From NCBI GenBank assembly GCA_002069785.1, contig MWCA01000002.1:1-64000 (forward strand): a stretch of DNA of 64,000 nt, written 5' to 3'. The notes under the pieces are model-generated. The model ran no database searches. It was given only the letters and a program-made list of their open reading frames with translations, and was not told the DNA's origin. The DNA comes from Lentisphaerae bacterium ADurb.Bin242 (lineage in GTDB: Bacteria; Verrucomicrobiota; Lentisphaeria; Victivallales; UBA1829). The position numbers and the translations under genes are program-made. Shown piece after piece: positions 16,494 to 24,669 of the stretch. Position 1 is the first letter of the stretch. Each line of letters opens with the position of its first letter.

Positions 16494-17390
16494 ATGAAAC
16501 GGAAATGCGAAAAACTGCCCGGAGCCTATTATTTCGAATCCGCCTCCCTGCCGCTCGGGGTGCGCCGGATCGAAGGCGCCTTCGTCAATCATGAGCATGA
16601 TTACACCGGAATCCCGCACCGTCACGATTTTGCCGAACTGGTGATCGTCCGGGACGGCCGCGGGGAACAGGTCATCAACGGCTCTTCCTATCCGGTCGGA
16701 AAGGGAGACGCGTTCGTCATTCAGGACAATGCCGACCACTATTTTCCGGATTACCGGGAACTGAAACTGGTGAACGTCATCTATTCGCCCGCCCTGCTGC
16801 GGTCCATGCACGGACTGCTCCGGCGCATTCCCGGATACAACATGATCTTCATCATGACGCCCGGTCTCCGTAGAGTCCGGACCTATCGCAATCACTTCCG
16901 GCTGTCTCCGGTGCAGCTGATGGAGGCACTGGAGATCATTGCGCGGCTGGAGAGGGAACTTCAGGAGAAAAAGACCGGATTCGAAGCCTCCGCTGCCGCG
17001 CTGTTCCTCGAACTGACCATCCGGATTTCCCGTTCTTTCCGGGAAGAAATGAACGGAAAAGACACCGTCGTCCGCATCGGACGGCTGCTCTCGCTCCTGG
17101 AAGAGAACTACCGGAAGGACTGGACCCTCGGGCAAATGAGCCGCGAGGCAGCCATGTCACCCAACAATTTCCTGCGAGTCTTCAAACAGGCAACGGACGA
17201 TTCGCCTCTGCATTATCTTTCCCGTGTGCGCTTGAAAAACGCAAAACGTCTGCTGCTGAATTCCGACCTTTCCATCGGTGAAATCGCGGACGGGTGCGGC
17301 TTCCGGGATTCCAACTATTTCTCGAAAAAGTTCACCGCCGAATTCAAACTGTCCCCGCGCAAATACCGCGGCGGAAGGAAACAGTTCTAG
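16494..17390 (+). CDS. AraC family regulator, probable xylAB activator
   Basis: A 298-residue AraC-type regulator. Residues about 20-110 form the cupin sensing domain (HRHDFAELVIVRDGRGEQVI, with metal-type histidines, and GDAFVIQDNADHYF). Residues about 190-295 are the double helix-turn-helix (WTLGQMSREAAMSPNNFLRV, then IGEIADGCGFRDSNYFSKKF). It is transcribed divergently from xylAB across 142 bases holding two ATCACCA repeats 21 bases apart. That makes it the probable xylose-responsive regulator. The ATG is almost at the predicted transcript start and has no ribosome binding site. Confidence 0.88.
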   Translation: MKRKCEKLPGAYYFESASLPLGVRRIEGAFVNHEHDYTGIPHRHDFAELVIVRDGRGEQVINGSSYPVGKGDAFVIQDNADHYFPDYRELKLVNVIYSPALLRSMHGLLRRIPGYNMIFIMTPGLRRVRTYRNHFRLSPVQLMEALEIIARLERELQEKKTGFEASAAALFLELTIRISRSFREEMNGKDTVVRIGRLLSLLEENYRKDWTLGQMSREAAMSPNNFLRVFKQATDDSPLHYLSRVRLKNAKRLLLNSDLSIGEIADGCGFRDSNYFSKKFTAEFKLSPRKYRGGRKQF

Positions 17391-17525
17391 TTTTCGTCCC
17401 GTTGAATCCGCTGTCTTTGCGAAAATACCGGATAAAGCTGGTAAACTTCCGGAAGCTGTGCTATGTTATGGAATTCATCCGCTACTATGGATTTTCAACC
17501 TCATTGAATCAAGGAAGGGGCAATC

Positions 17526-19103
17526 ATGCGCATGGCATCCGGAATCATCTGTGCAATGGCGATCACATCCGCGGCCGCACAGGAAAACATCACCGTTTAC
17601 CGTAACGGAAAAGATTTGCTGGTCCGGAGCGAATTTTCGCCCGGGGAGGACCTTGTCATCAACATCAACCGCGTGGCAAATGAAAACGCGTATCTGATCC
17701 CGAAGAGCGCTGCGATCACCGAATATGCGGCGAAAGGGAGGCTCATTCACTCCGGAGGCGATGAGTTTCCGGCGACAGCTTTTGAAAGCTACGGCTTCCT
17801 CAGCGGCAACCATGGTTCCATTTTTGCACGCACACTCCTTATCCCGAATCATGGCATGACCGATAAAGACATCGGCGCGCCCCTGACCGAAAAGGACGGC
17901 TATACCTACCGGATTCTTCAAGTCCCGGACAAGGACCACATTCTGATTCATCCGGACGGAACCGGGGACACCCTCCGTCACGGATTTCGGGCGCACAAGA
18001 ACGCCAAGCTGTTGCGGGACGGAAAAGAGCTCCCGTTTCAGAAATCGGAGTTCACGCAGCTGTATCCGCTGAACCGGATTACGGAGCTTCAATTTCTGGC
18101 GGACGGCAAAACGCCATTGCCGGACAAGACCGAAGTGAAGTGCCGTTTCCTTGACCATCTCATAACTCATGATGTCATTTCCCCGCTCGCGGTCATGGAG
18201 TGGGTGCGGAAGAATCCGGGCAAAAAACCCGAACCGGAACTCCAGGGAAAATGGGCAATGACCTACGCGGATACGGAAAAAGAACGCGCAAAGTTTCCGG
18301 AATACATGAAGCTGGATTCTCTTGTCACCTATCGCAACCTTTACCGCTATGAGCCGCGCGGCGCGAGCGTATTATACAGAAAAGCCGTTTTTCATGCGAA
18401 ACTCCCCCAGGTGAATTCCATGGACATCATGTTCTGCTGGAGTGGAGGGATTGCGAAGAAAAAGAACGAGGAGTTCTACATTCCGAAACTCAAACCGGTC
18501 AAAGTGAAACGGACGGACGGCGCGCCGGATGTCGAATGCGATTTCTCGGCCATTTATAAAATGCCGACGCCGATGCCGGTCAACGGCTGGATCGAGAAAA
18601 AGGACTGCCTGAATCCGGAAGACATGCCCGACCGGTTCATCCGCGTCGTGGGCGATACGGAACGCGAACTCGGAATCGCGCTCGGCTATTCGTTGTTCAT
18701 GGGTTGCACGGCCAAAGAGAACAAGGGTGCGGACCGGAACAAACTTTACCATCTCTGGAATTCAAAAAAGATGTATCCGTATGTCTATTCGCTTTCCAAT
18801 ATTAAGCCGGGAAAGACAATGGAGACAGTCTGTTACAAACAGTATTTCAACCCGAGGATTGAACCGGATGCGACGGCGTTCTACTGGCACCGGCAGGGCG
18901 ACTCCCTCGTGGTCTACCTAGACTTTCACAAGACGCTGACGAAGAAGACCGTCCCCCTGCCCTCCGGTTTCGCCGGGAAGAAAATAACGGTCCTCGAACA
19001 GACGCCGTCCGTGACGCTTCACAGCGGAAAAACGGTCCCGCCCGAAGGAATCCCCCTCAGCGTGAAGGACAACTACGGATATCTCGTTCTGAAATTGGAT
19101 TGA
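17526..19103 (+). CDS. Exported protein of unknown function
   Basis: A 525-residue protein with a short signal-like start (MRMASGIICAMAITSAAA followed by QENITVYRNG). GGAAGGGG lies before the ATG. I do not recognise the family. Its sequence is rich in aromatic residues and short beta-type segments, with many tyrosine/lysine-rich loops (YRNLYRYEPRGASVLYRKA), as in bacterial proteins with sandwich domains related to carbohydrate binding. No catalytic motif is clear. It follows the AraC gene by 135 bases and may be part of the same transcript; a structured gap and the next operon's terminator lie beyond. A role in xylan or glycan binding is only a guess. Confidence 0.7.
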   Translation: MRMASGIICAMAITSAAAQENITVYRNGKDLLVRSEFSPGEDLVININRVANENAYLIPKSAAITEYAAKGRLIHSGGDEFPATAFESYGFLSGNHGSIFARTLLIPNHGMTDKDIGAPLTEKDGYTYRILQVPDKDHILIHPDGTGDTLRHGFRAHKNAKLLRDGKELPFQKSEFTQLYPLNRITELQFLADGKTPLPDKTEVKCRFLDHLITHDVISPLAVMEWVRKNPGKKPEPELQGKWAMTYADTEKERAKFPEYMKLDSLVTYRNLYRYEPRGASVLYRKAVFHAKLPQVNSMDIMFCWSGGIAKKKNEEFYIPKLKPVKVKRTDGAPDVECDFSAIYKMPTPMPVNGWIEKKDCLNPEDMPDRFIRVVGDTERELGIALGYSLFMGCTAKENKGADRNKLYHLWNSKKMYPYVYSLSNIKPGKTMETVCYKQYFNPRIEPDATAFYWHRQGDSLVVYLDFHKTLTKKTVPLPSGFAGKKITVLEQTPSVTLHSGKTVPPEGIPLSVKDNYGYLVLKLD

Positions 19104-19415
19104 CTTCCGTCTGTTCCGGTCCGGAAAAATGGATAATACCAATTTGCAATCTTAAAGACAGCAAAAAGTACCATTGGGCTCAACGCAGCTTTCGTATGGC
19201 GACGTTACGGGCAGGTTCGGCAAGGGACTGCCGAACTGCGTCAACTCAGTTCGCGACGGAGTCACGAACCTACCTTGGTTTGTGTCTGGTCGAATGATCG
19301 TCCTGAAGTCATGGAAGTTTCCATAGCGGTCAGGGAAGTGCGCACCGGGCTGGCGGAAGTGTCAAAAAAATCACCGCCGCGGAAACGACGGTGATCCGGA
19401 TGAATTCGCGAAAAC
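19104..19415. other. Intergenic region with nested inverted repeats
   Basis: No gene is seen in this stretch of about 312 bases. It contains GTTCGGCA and TGCCGAAC (8-bp inverted repeat around 19216-19238), then GTTCG and CGAAC arms (about 19250-19268), and the terminator of the minus-strand operon at its right end (19370-19395). The middle part (19190-19340) might be a decayed repeat element. Confidence 0.45.
19370..19395 (-). terminator. Terminator of the gdh/aminotransferase operon
   Basis: On the minus strand ATCACCGTCG and CGGCGGTGAT form a stem around a short loop, followed by a run of seven T residues. It lies 20 bases past the stop codon of the aminotransferase gene. This is a textbook intrinsic terminator. 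Confidence 0.9.
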
Positions 19416-20792
19416 TTATTTCAGCTTGGCCGCGACTTCGTCGATGGCTTCTTCAAAGACCTGAATCGACTCGCGAAGCATGTCTTCGGGAATGCACAGC
19501 GGCGGAGCGATCTTGAGGCATTCTCCGGCGATTCCGACCGGGGCGAACATCAGCAGGCCCTTCTGATAGCAGGCGACGTTGATCTTCGTGGCCAGTTCGG
19601 GATCGGGGGTCTTGCTTCCGGGCTTGACGACCTGGATTCCGGCGACCAGTCCCTTGCCGTGCATGCATCCGAGGAAGGACGGATATTTCTTCTGGATCCG
19701 GTCGAGCGCCGGGATCAGGATTTCGCCCATCTTCGCGGCGCGTTCCACCAGTTTTTCACGCTCGATGATGTTCATATTCTCGATGGCGGCGGCCACGGCC
19801 AACGGCGAAGCCGAGTGCGTGGAAGTCATCGATCCGGGAGGATAGAGCCCCATAATGTCCTTGCGCCCGATCACCGCGGAGATCGGCAGCGAGGAGCTGA
19901 TGCCCTTGCCGCAGGCGATGAGGTCCGGCTTGATGCCATAGTGCTGGAAGGAGAACATCCTGCCGCTGCGTCCGAAACCGGCCTGGACTTCGTCGCAGAT
20001 GAAGACGATGTCGTGTTCGCGGCAGAACTTCTCCAGGCTCTTCGCATATTCCACCGGCATGAAGTCGGGGCCGACGCCCTGGAAGGATTCGACCATTACG
20101 CCACAGATGTCTTCGGGCTTGACGTTTTTGGCTTTCAGGGTGTTCAGGAACAGATCGAAGCCGGTGTTCTCGTTCTTGTAGCCGTCCGGGAACGGAACTT
20201 GGACGAAAGTCGGGTCGAGCTGTCCGATCCACTTCTTCTGGTTCGGATTGCCGCCGGCGAGCTGTGCGCCCATCGTGCGTCCGTGGAAAGCGTTGTTGAA
20301 GGAAATAAAATACTTCTTGTTCGGACCGTGCTTTTCCAGACCGTAGGTTTTGGCGAGCTTGATGCAGTTTTCCGTGGCTTCGCTACCGGTGCTCAGCAGG
20401 AAAACCTGATAGTTTTCCGGGTCCGGCGAAACCATCCGGAGCTTATGGGTCAGGACGGCGCGCCCTTCGTGCGGGAACACGTAGGTGGCCAGAAGCTCCT
20501 GATCGATCATCGCCTTGAGGGCGTCGCGGATCTCCCTGCGGCCGTGTCCGGCGTTGGTGATGAGCACGCCGGAGGACCAGTCGATCCAGCGGTTGCCCCA
20601 TTTGTCCCAGACGCTCGCGCTTTCGGCCTTGTGCCAGAGGATCGGCGGCTGGCCGGACATCGAGCGGGGTTCGGATTTTTTCAGTTCTTCGAAAACCGGC
20701 AGCGATTCCGGGACCGGAAGCGCGGTGCAGATTTTGCGGTTTGCGGTTTCCACCGGTTTCACTTGGACCGGGGTGAGATCATAAACAGCCAT
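19416..20792 (-). CDS. Class III PLP-dependent aminotransferase
   Basis: A 458-residue aminotransferase of the 4-aminobutyrate/ornithine type. Visible motifs are FLLSTGSEATENCIKLA (cofactor phosphate region), FICDEVQAGFGRSGRMF (the aspartate that contacts the pyridine nitrogen) and DLIACGKGISSSLPISAVIG with the Schiff-base lysine. It is the last gene of a four-gene operon (LacI, glutamate dehydrogenase, Gfo/Idh/MocA oxidoreductase, this gene) and is followed by a strong terminator. Together with glutamate dehydrogenase it could transfer an amino group to or from an oxidised sugar, cyclitol or amino acid. The exact substrate is not visible. Confidence 0.88.
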   Translation of the reverse strand: MAVYDLTPVQVKPVETANRKICTALPVPESLPVFEELKKSEPRSMSGQPPILWHKAESASVWDKWGNRWIDWSSGVLITNAGHGRREIRDALKAMIDQELLATYVFPHEGRAVLTHKLRMVSPDPENYQVFLLSTGSEATENCIKLAKTYGLEKHGPNKKYFISFNNAFHGRTMGAQLAGGNPNQKKWIGQLDPTFVQVPFPDGYKNENTGFDLFLNTLKAKNVKPEDICGVMVESFQGVGPDFMPVEYAKSLEKFCREHDIVFICDEVQAGFGRSGRMFSFQHYGIKPDLIACGKGISSSLPISAVIGRKDIMGLYPPGSMTSTHSASPLAVAAAIENMNIIEREKLVERAAKMGEILIPALDRIQKKYPSFLGCMHGKGLVAGIQVVKPGSKTPDPELATKINVACYQKGLLMFAPVGIAGECLKIAPPLCIPEDMLRESIQVFEEAIDEVAAKLK

Positions 20793-20819
20793 TTTTCAGT
20801 CTCCTTGCGTTCTGAATTT

Positions 20820-22091
20820 TCAGTTCTTGGCCCTTACTTGCACATGCGGCTTGTCGCCGTAGACGATCTGCGCCCAGTCTCCATCATGGAGGATGGAGAG
20901 GCGGGCGGCTTCGACCACCAGCTCGTTGATACTGCTGTTGGCGGGAGTCGCGATGATGCCGCGATCGTCGGTTTCCTTGATCATTCTCCGGCGGATATTC
21001 AGGGATTCGGCGGATTCCCTGTTCTGGACCGCGGATTCGATCTTCTGCATGTTTTCGAGGTTGGCGGCGATGGAATCATAGCCGTAACCCATCGGCATGA
21101 AGCCCTCGCCGTCCCACGGCGCCAGACGGTAGAAGTCGGGGCTCACGTAGTTGTAATACGAACCGGCGCAGCCGATCGGCTCCAGATAGCAGTGGCGGAC
21201 GCCGCGGTACTGGTCGTCGTGCTGGATCAGGGCGCTCTTGCCCTCGCCTTCGCAATACATCACGAGGCACTGGTCGTTGCTTCCGGCGCCCGCATCGGGA
21301 TAGCCGAGACCGTCGATCACGGACAGGATGGCGCCGTTTTCATAGCGGACCCGCCCGTTGGCCCACATGTAGCCTTCCTTGCCGTTCGGGAACTTGCCCT
21401 TGATGCCGGACACGGAAAGCTCCACCGGCTTGAGCCCGGTAATGAAGTAAACCAGGTCCACATAATGGCAGCCGACGTAAACGAACGGGTCGGTCTGGTC
21501 GGTGGTGAACCAGTTCTGGAAGTTGGAGAAGCGGTAGTAATAAGGTTCGATCATCTTGGCTTCGCCCATCGTGAAGTTGCCGAAGTGTCCCTGGCGGTAC
21601 TGACGGCGGGCCAGCAGGGCGCGGCGGTCGAAACGCTTATGGTATTCCACGCCGACGAAAAGCCCTTTTTCGAGGGCGAGTTTTTCGATCTCGACGGCCT
21701 GTTCATGCTTCAAAACCAGCGGCTTGACGCAGAGCACGTGCTGATCGCACTTCAACGCCTGCATGACCATGCCGTAATGGAACTGGTCCGGCACGGCCAC
21801 AATCACCGCCTGACGGGGCTTCATCCGGCTCAAAACCTCATTGGCGAGGTTCGGGAACATCTTGTCGGCCGGTTCGTCGAACGACGGATACGGCGTGAAG
21901 CTCTGTCCCGGGAACGCCTCCTTGATTTCGGCGTCATCCCGGAGATTGCGCAGCGGCGCGTTGTTCAGGGCGCAGACGCTGATCCCGCCGACCACGCCGA
22001 GACGCTGCAGGTGATACGCGGACGGGAGGATCAGGTCGTGCGTGATCATGCCTCCGCCGATGATGCACAGATCGAGTTTGACTTTGTTCAT
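20820..22091 (-). CDS. Gfo/Idh/MocA family oxidoreductase
   Basis: A 423-residue NAD(P)-dependent oxidoreductase for sugars or cyclitols. The N-terminal Rossmann fold opens with LDLCIIGGGMITHDLILPSA, and HVLCVKPLVLKHEQA carries the K-P motif usual for the family (about residue 120). VEYHKRFDRRALLARRQ follows at the start of the C-terminal sheet domain. The ATG at 22091 is chosen because an AAAGGAG lies 11 bases before it; another in-frame ATG at 22112 contains that sequence and would add seven residues. It sits between glutamate dehydrogenase and the class III aminotransferase, as in a pathway that oxidises a hydroxyl and then aminates it, or the reverse. Confidence 0.87.
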   Translation of the reverse strand: MNKVKLDLCIIGGGMITHDLILPSAYHLQRLGVVGGISVCALNNAPLRNLRDDAEIKEAFPGQSFTPYPSFDEPADKMFPNLANEVLSRMKPRQAVIVAVPDQFHYGMVMQALKCDQHVLCVKPLVLKHEQAVEIEKLALEKGLFVGVEYHKRFDRRALLARRQYRQGHFGNFTMGEAKMIEPYYYRFSNFQNWFTTDQTDPFVYVGCHYVDLVYFITGLKPVELSVSGIKGKFPNGKEGYMWANGRVRYENGAILSVIDGLGYPDAGAGSNDQCLVMYCEGEGKSALIQHDDQYRGVRHCYLEPIGCAGSYYNYVSPDFYRLAPWDGEGFMPMGYGYDSIAANLENMQKIESAVQNRESAESLNIRRRMIKETDDRGIIATPANSSINELVVEAARLSILHDGDWAQIVYGDKPHVQVRAKN

Positions 22092-22118
22092 GGTGGTATC
22101 GACTCCTTTCATGGGGTT

Positions 22119-23378
22119 TCACGGTAAATAGCCGCGGGCGACCTTGGCGTCGCAGACGGTTTTGACGGCCAGCAGCATGGCGGCCTGGCGCATATTGACT
22201 CCGCGCTCGCGCGAAAAATCATACACATGGCGGAACCGGGTTCTCATGCGCTTGCTCAGGCGTTCATAGACTTCCTCCTCGGTCATCTGCTCCTGCTGGG
22301 TCTCCTGCGTATATTCAAGATAAGACACAAACACGCCTCCGGCATTGCACAGGATGTCGGGGATGATGAACACGCCCTTCTTCTCCAGAATGCGGTCGGC
22401 ATCGCTGGAGGTGGGGCCGTTGGCGCCCTCGGCGATGATGCGGGCTTTGATACGGTCGGCATTCTCGGCGGTGATCTGGTTGCCGGAAGCGGCGGGGACC
22501 AGCACGTCGCACTCCATTTCCAGCAGTTCCCCGCCGGAAATGGATTTGCTGCCGGCGAACCCTTGCAGACTGCCGTGTTCCAGATAATACTTCTGCAGGG
22601 CCGCCACGTCGAGGCCGTTCCGGTTGAGAATCGCGCCGTTGACGTCGGAAATGCCGATGACCTTGCAGCCCATGCGGAACAGTTCGAACGCCGCGGCCGC
22701 GCCCACGTTGCCGAACCCCTGAACCGCCACGGTCACGTCTTTCGGGGACTTGCCCATGGTGTCGAGGGCTTCGAGGACGGTCAGCATGACGCCGCGGCCG
22801 GTGGCTTCGCGCCGTCCGGGAATGCCGCCCAGGATCACCGGCTTGCCGGTCACATAGCAGCCCTGCGTGGTGGCGTTGCCCATGGAATGGCTGATGGCAT
22901 CCTTGATGTATCCCATGTCGGCTTCGTTGGTGCCCATGTCGGGAGCCGGAACATAAATCAGCGGATGAATGTGATTGTGCGCGTTGCGGGAGAAACTGCG
23001 GATCACCGTCTGTTTGTCGAGCTTGGAAAGGGTAGTCGGGTCGCAGACGATTCCGCTTTTGCCGCCGCCGAAGGGAACGCCGATCAGCGCGCATTTCCAG
23101 GTCATTTCCATGGCCAGGGCGGAAACGTCGCCGACCGTAACGTTCGGCGACATGCGGATGCCTCCCTTGCAGGGGCCGATCGCGCCGCAGTGTTTCACAA
23201 CGAACGCCTTGATGATATGGATTTTGCCGTCGCTCAGCAGGGGCGACAGCTGGAGTTCCGTCCGTTCACCGGGATGCCGCAGGATGTCAAGGAGTTCCTT
23301 GTCATACTCCTTCTCCAGCAGGACGGCGGCATTGTTGAAATTCTCGATCGCATTGTCCAGCATGTTTTTCGCACTCAT
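22119..23378 (-). CDS. gdhA: Glutamate dehydrogenase (Glu/Leu/Phe/Val family)
   Basis: A 419-residue enzyme interconverting glutamate with 2-oxoglutarate and ammonia. The substrate domain contains GPCKGGIRMSPNV with the reactive lysine, and FGGGKSGI. The dinucleotide domain has VTVAVQGFGNVGAAAAFELF (G-x-G-x-x-G-x3-A). Length is typical. AAGGAG lies six bases before the ATG at 23378 and is formed by the last codons of the LacI gene, whose stop codon ends two bases upstream, so translation is probably coupled. In this operon it likely recycles or drains glutamate for the downstream aminotransferase, rather than being the housekeeping enzyme. Confidence 0.93.
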   Translation of the reverse strand: MSAKNMLDNAIENFNNAAVLLEKEYDKELLDILRHPGERTELQLSPLLSDGKIHIIKAFVVKHCGAIGPCKGGIRMSPNVTVGDVSALAMEMTWKCALIGVPFGGGKSGIVCDPTTLSKLDKQTVIRSFSRNAHNHIHPLIYVPAPDMGTNEADMGYIKDAISHSMGNATTQGCYVTGKPVILGGIPGRREATGRGVMLTVLEALDTMGKSPKDVTVAVQGFGNVGAAAAFELFRMGCKVIGISDVNGAILNRNGLDVAALQKYYLEHGSLQGFAGSKSISGGELLEMECDVLVPAASGNQITAENADRIKARIIAEGANGPTSSDADRILEKKGVFIIPDILCNAGGVFVSYLEYTQETQQEQMTEEEVYERLSKRMRTRFRHVYDFSRERGVNMRQAAMLLAVKTVCDAKVARGYLP

Positions 23379-23379
23379 A

Positions 23380-24402
23380 CTATTCTCCTTCATTGGTTGA
23401 GATTGAATTGACTTCCGCATATTCGATACAGGATTCACGTTCGATCAGCTCCGGGGCCAGTTTCCGGACTTTCCGGCTTTTTGTCCCGGCCTCGGCGATC
23501 AGGTCGAAGGCCGCGGCAACCATCCGGCGGACCGGAACCCGGATGGTGGTCAGGGCCGGAATCATCAGCTCCGCCGAGGGGATGTCGTCGAAGCCGGTCA
23601 GGGAAATATCGCGCGGAACGGAAAGCCCGTTTTCATAGAGGGCGCGCAAGCCTCCCTGGGCGGTGAAATCGTCCGCTGCCAGCACGGCGGTCGGACGGCA
23701 TTTGCGGGTCTTCTGCAGCAGTTTTTCCATGGCGCGGATTCCGCTGTTTCCATCCTCCGGGACGGAGACAAATTCCGAAGCAATGTTTTTGGCGCAGAGC
23801 ACCTCTTCCAGCAGACGGCGGCGGCGCAGATGCGGTCCGGAGGAGCCGCCGATGAAACCGAGCTGGCGGTGTCCCTTCAGCAGGACATACTCCACCAGCA
23901 TCCGGATTCCGGCCGCTTCGTCGACTTCCACCCGGACGACGCCGGGGAAGTCGTTATCGACGCCGACTTGCGCCACGGGAATGTCCCGCGAAGTAAACTC
24001 CTCCACCCAGTCCGAACAGATGTCGCTTCCGCAGATGATGAGCGCGTCGAGACGGTAGCGCAGAAGGGACGCGCTGTCACGGGGAATCCCCTGGACGGCA
24101 TCGAAGCCGGTCAGGTTCAGGGAACAGCCGTTTTTGTGCGCCCGTTCCTGAATGACCTCGGTCATTCGTCCCAGGAAAGGATCGTTGAAATCCTTGATGA
24201 TCACGCCGACGACTTTCGCCGTGAATCCGCGCAGCGTGAGTGCGGCGGGATTGGGCACATAACCGAGTTCGGCGGCGGTCTCGCGGATCCTGCGGACCGT
24301 CTCTTCGGACGCGCCGATATTGGAGGCGGTGCCGGAGAGCGCCCGCGACACGAGCGACGTTGAAATGCCCAGTTTTTCAGCGATGGTCTTCTGCGTAATC
24401 AT
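23380..24402 (-). CDS. LacI family repressor of the gdh operon
   Basis: A 340-residue LacI-type regulator. Residues 1-50 are the helix-turn-helix (TQKTIAEKLGISTSLVSRAL) with the hinge region; the rest is the sugar-binding sensor (VGVIIKDFNDPFLGRMTEVI at the start, ISLTGFDDIPSAELMIPALT near the end). It is the first gene of the minus-strand operon and its end overlaps the ribosome binding site of gdhA. Its promoter is flanked by two matching palindromes of the LacI kind (24411-24424 and 24468-24481), so autorepression of the whole operon is likely. Confidence 0.93.
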   Translation of the reverse strand: MITQKTIAEKLGISTSLVSRALSGTASNIGASEETVRRIRETAAELGYVPNPAALTLRGFTAKVVGVIIKDFNDPFLGRMTEVIQERAHKNGCSLNLTGFDAVQGIPRDSASLLRYRLDALIICGSDICSDWVEEFTSRDIPVAQVGVDNDFPGVVRVEVDEAAGIRMLVEYVLLKGHRQLGFIGGSSGPHLRRRRLLEEVLCAKNIASEFVSVPEDGNSGIRAMEKLLQKTRKCRPTAVLAADDFTAQGGLRALYENGLSVPRDISLTGFDDIPSAELMIPALTTIRVPVRRMVAAAFDLIAEAGTKSRKVRKLAPELIERESCIEYAEVNSISTNEGE

Positions 24403-24410
24403 TCTTCAAT

Positions 24411-24424
24411 CTCACACGTTTGAG
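24411..24424. promoter_or_regulatory. LacI-type operator, proximal
   Basis: CTCACACGTTTGAG is a near-perfect palindrome with the central CG typical of LacI-family operators. It lies downstream of the predicted start point, between the promoter and the ATG at 24402, and matches the second operator at 24468-24481. Confidence 0.75.
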
Positions 24425-24438
24425 GTTCTTCTTCCCAT

Positions 24439-24466
24439 AGTATACACCGGAAGTTTGATTTGTCAA
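24439..24466 (-). promoter_or_regulatory. Promoter of the LacI-gdh-oxidoreductase-aminotransferase operon
   Basis: On the minus strand TTGACA (24461-24466) and TATACT (24439-24444) are separated by 16 bases. The start point should be near 24432. Both flanks carry LacI-type operators. Confidence 0.85.
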
Positions 24467-24467
24467 C

Positions 24468-24481
24468 CTCATACGTGTGAG
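24468..24481. promoter_or_regulatory. LacI-type operator, distal
   Basis: CTCATACGTGTGAG abuts the -35 hexamer on its upstream side. It shares the pattern CTCAnACGTnTGAG with the operator at 24411-24424; their centres are 57 bases apart, so repression may involve a short DNA loop. Confidence 0.75.
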
Positions 24482-24532
24482 ATTTTTGATTTTTTTCACT
24501 TTTTTGCCGGAATCCCGGATTGCCGGAGCATA

Positions 24533-24556
24533 AAGCCCTTCCATATGCGAGGGCTT
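24533..24556 (-). terminator. Weak hairpin downstream of hydrolase 24670
   Basis: AAGCCCT (24533-24539) and AGGGCTT (24550-24556) form a seven-base-pair stem with a ten-base loop. It lies past the minus-strand hydrolase gene but is not followed by a real T run. Confidence 0.3.
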
Positions 24557-24669
24557 CCATGTCTCCCGCCGCCGATGGCCAATATCTCCCGATTCGAAAT
24601 AAGTTTATCCAAATGGAAGCGGGTTCCGGGCATGCCGCCATCCCCGGAACCTCCATGCCGGCGGTTCCG

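Noticed and set aside
19659-22127. 822-codon plus-strand frame
   Set aside because: Antisense to the aminotransferase and oxidoreductase genes, both well supported.
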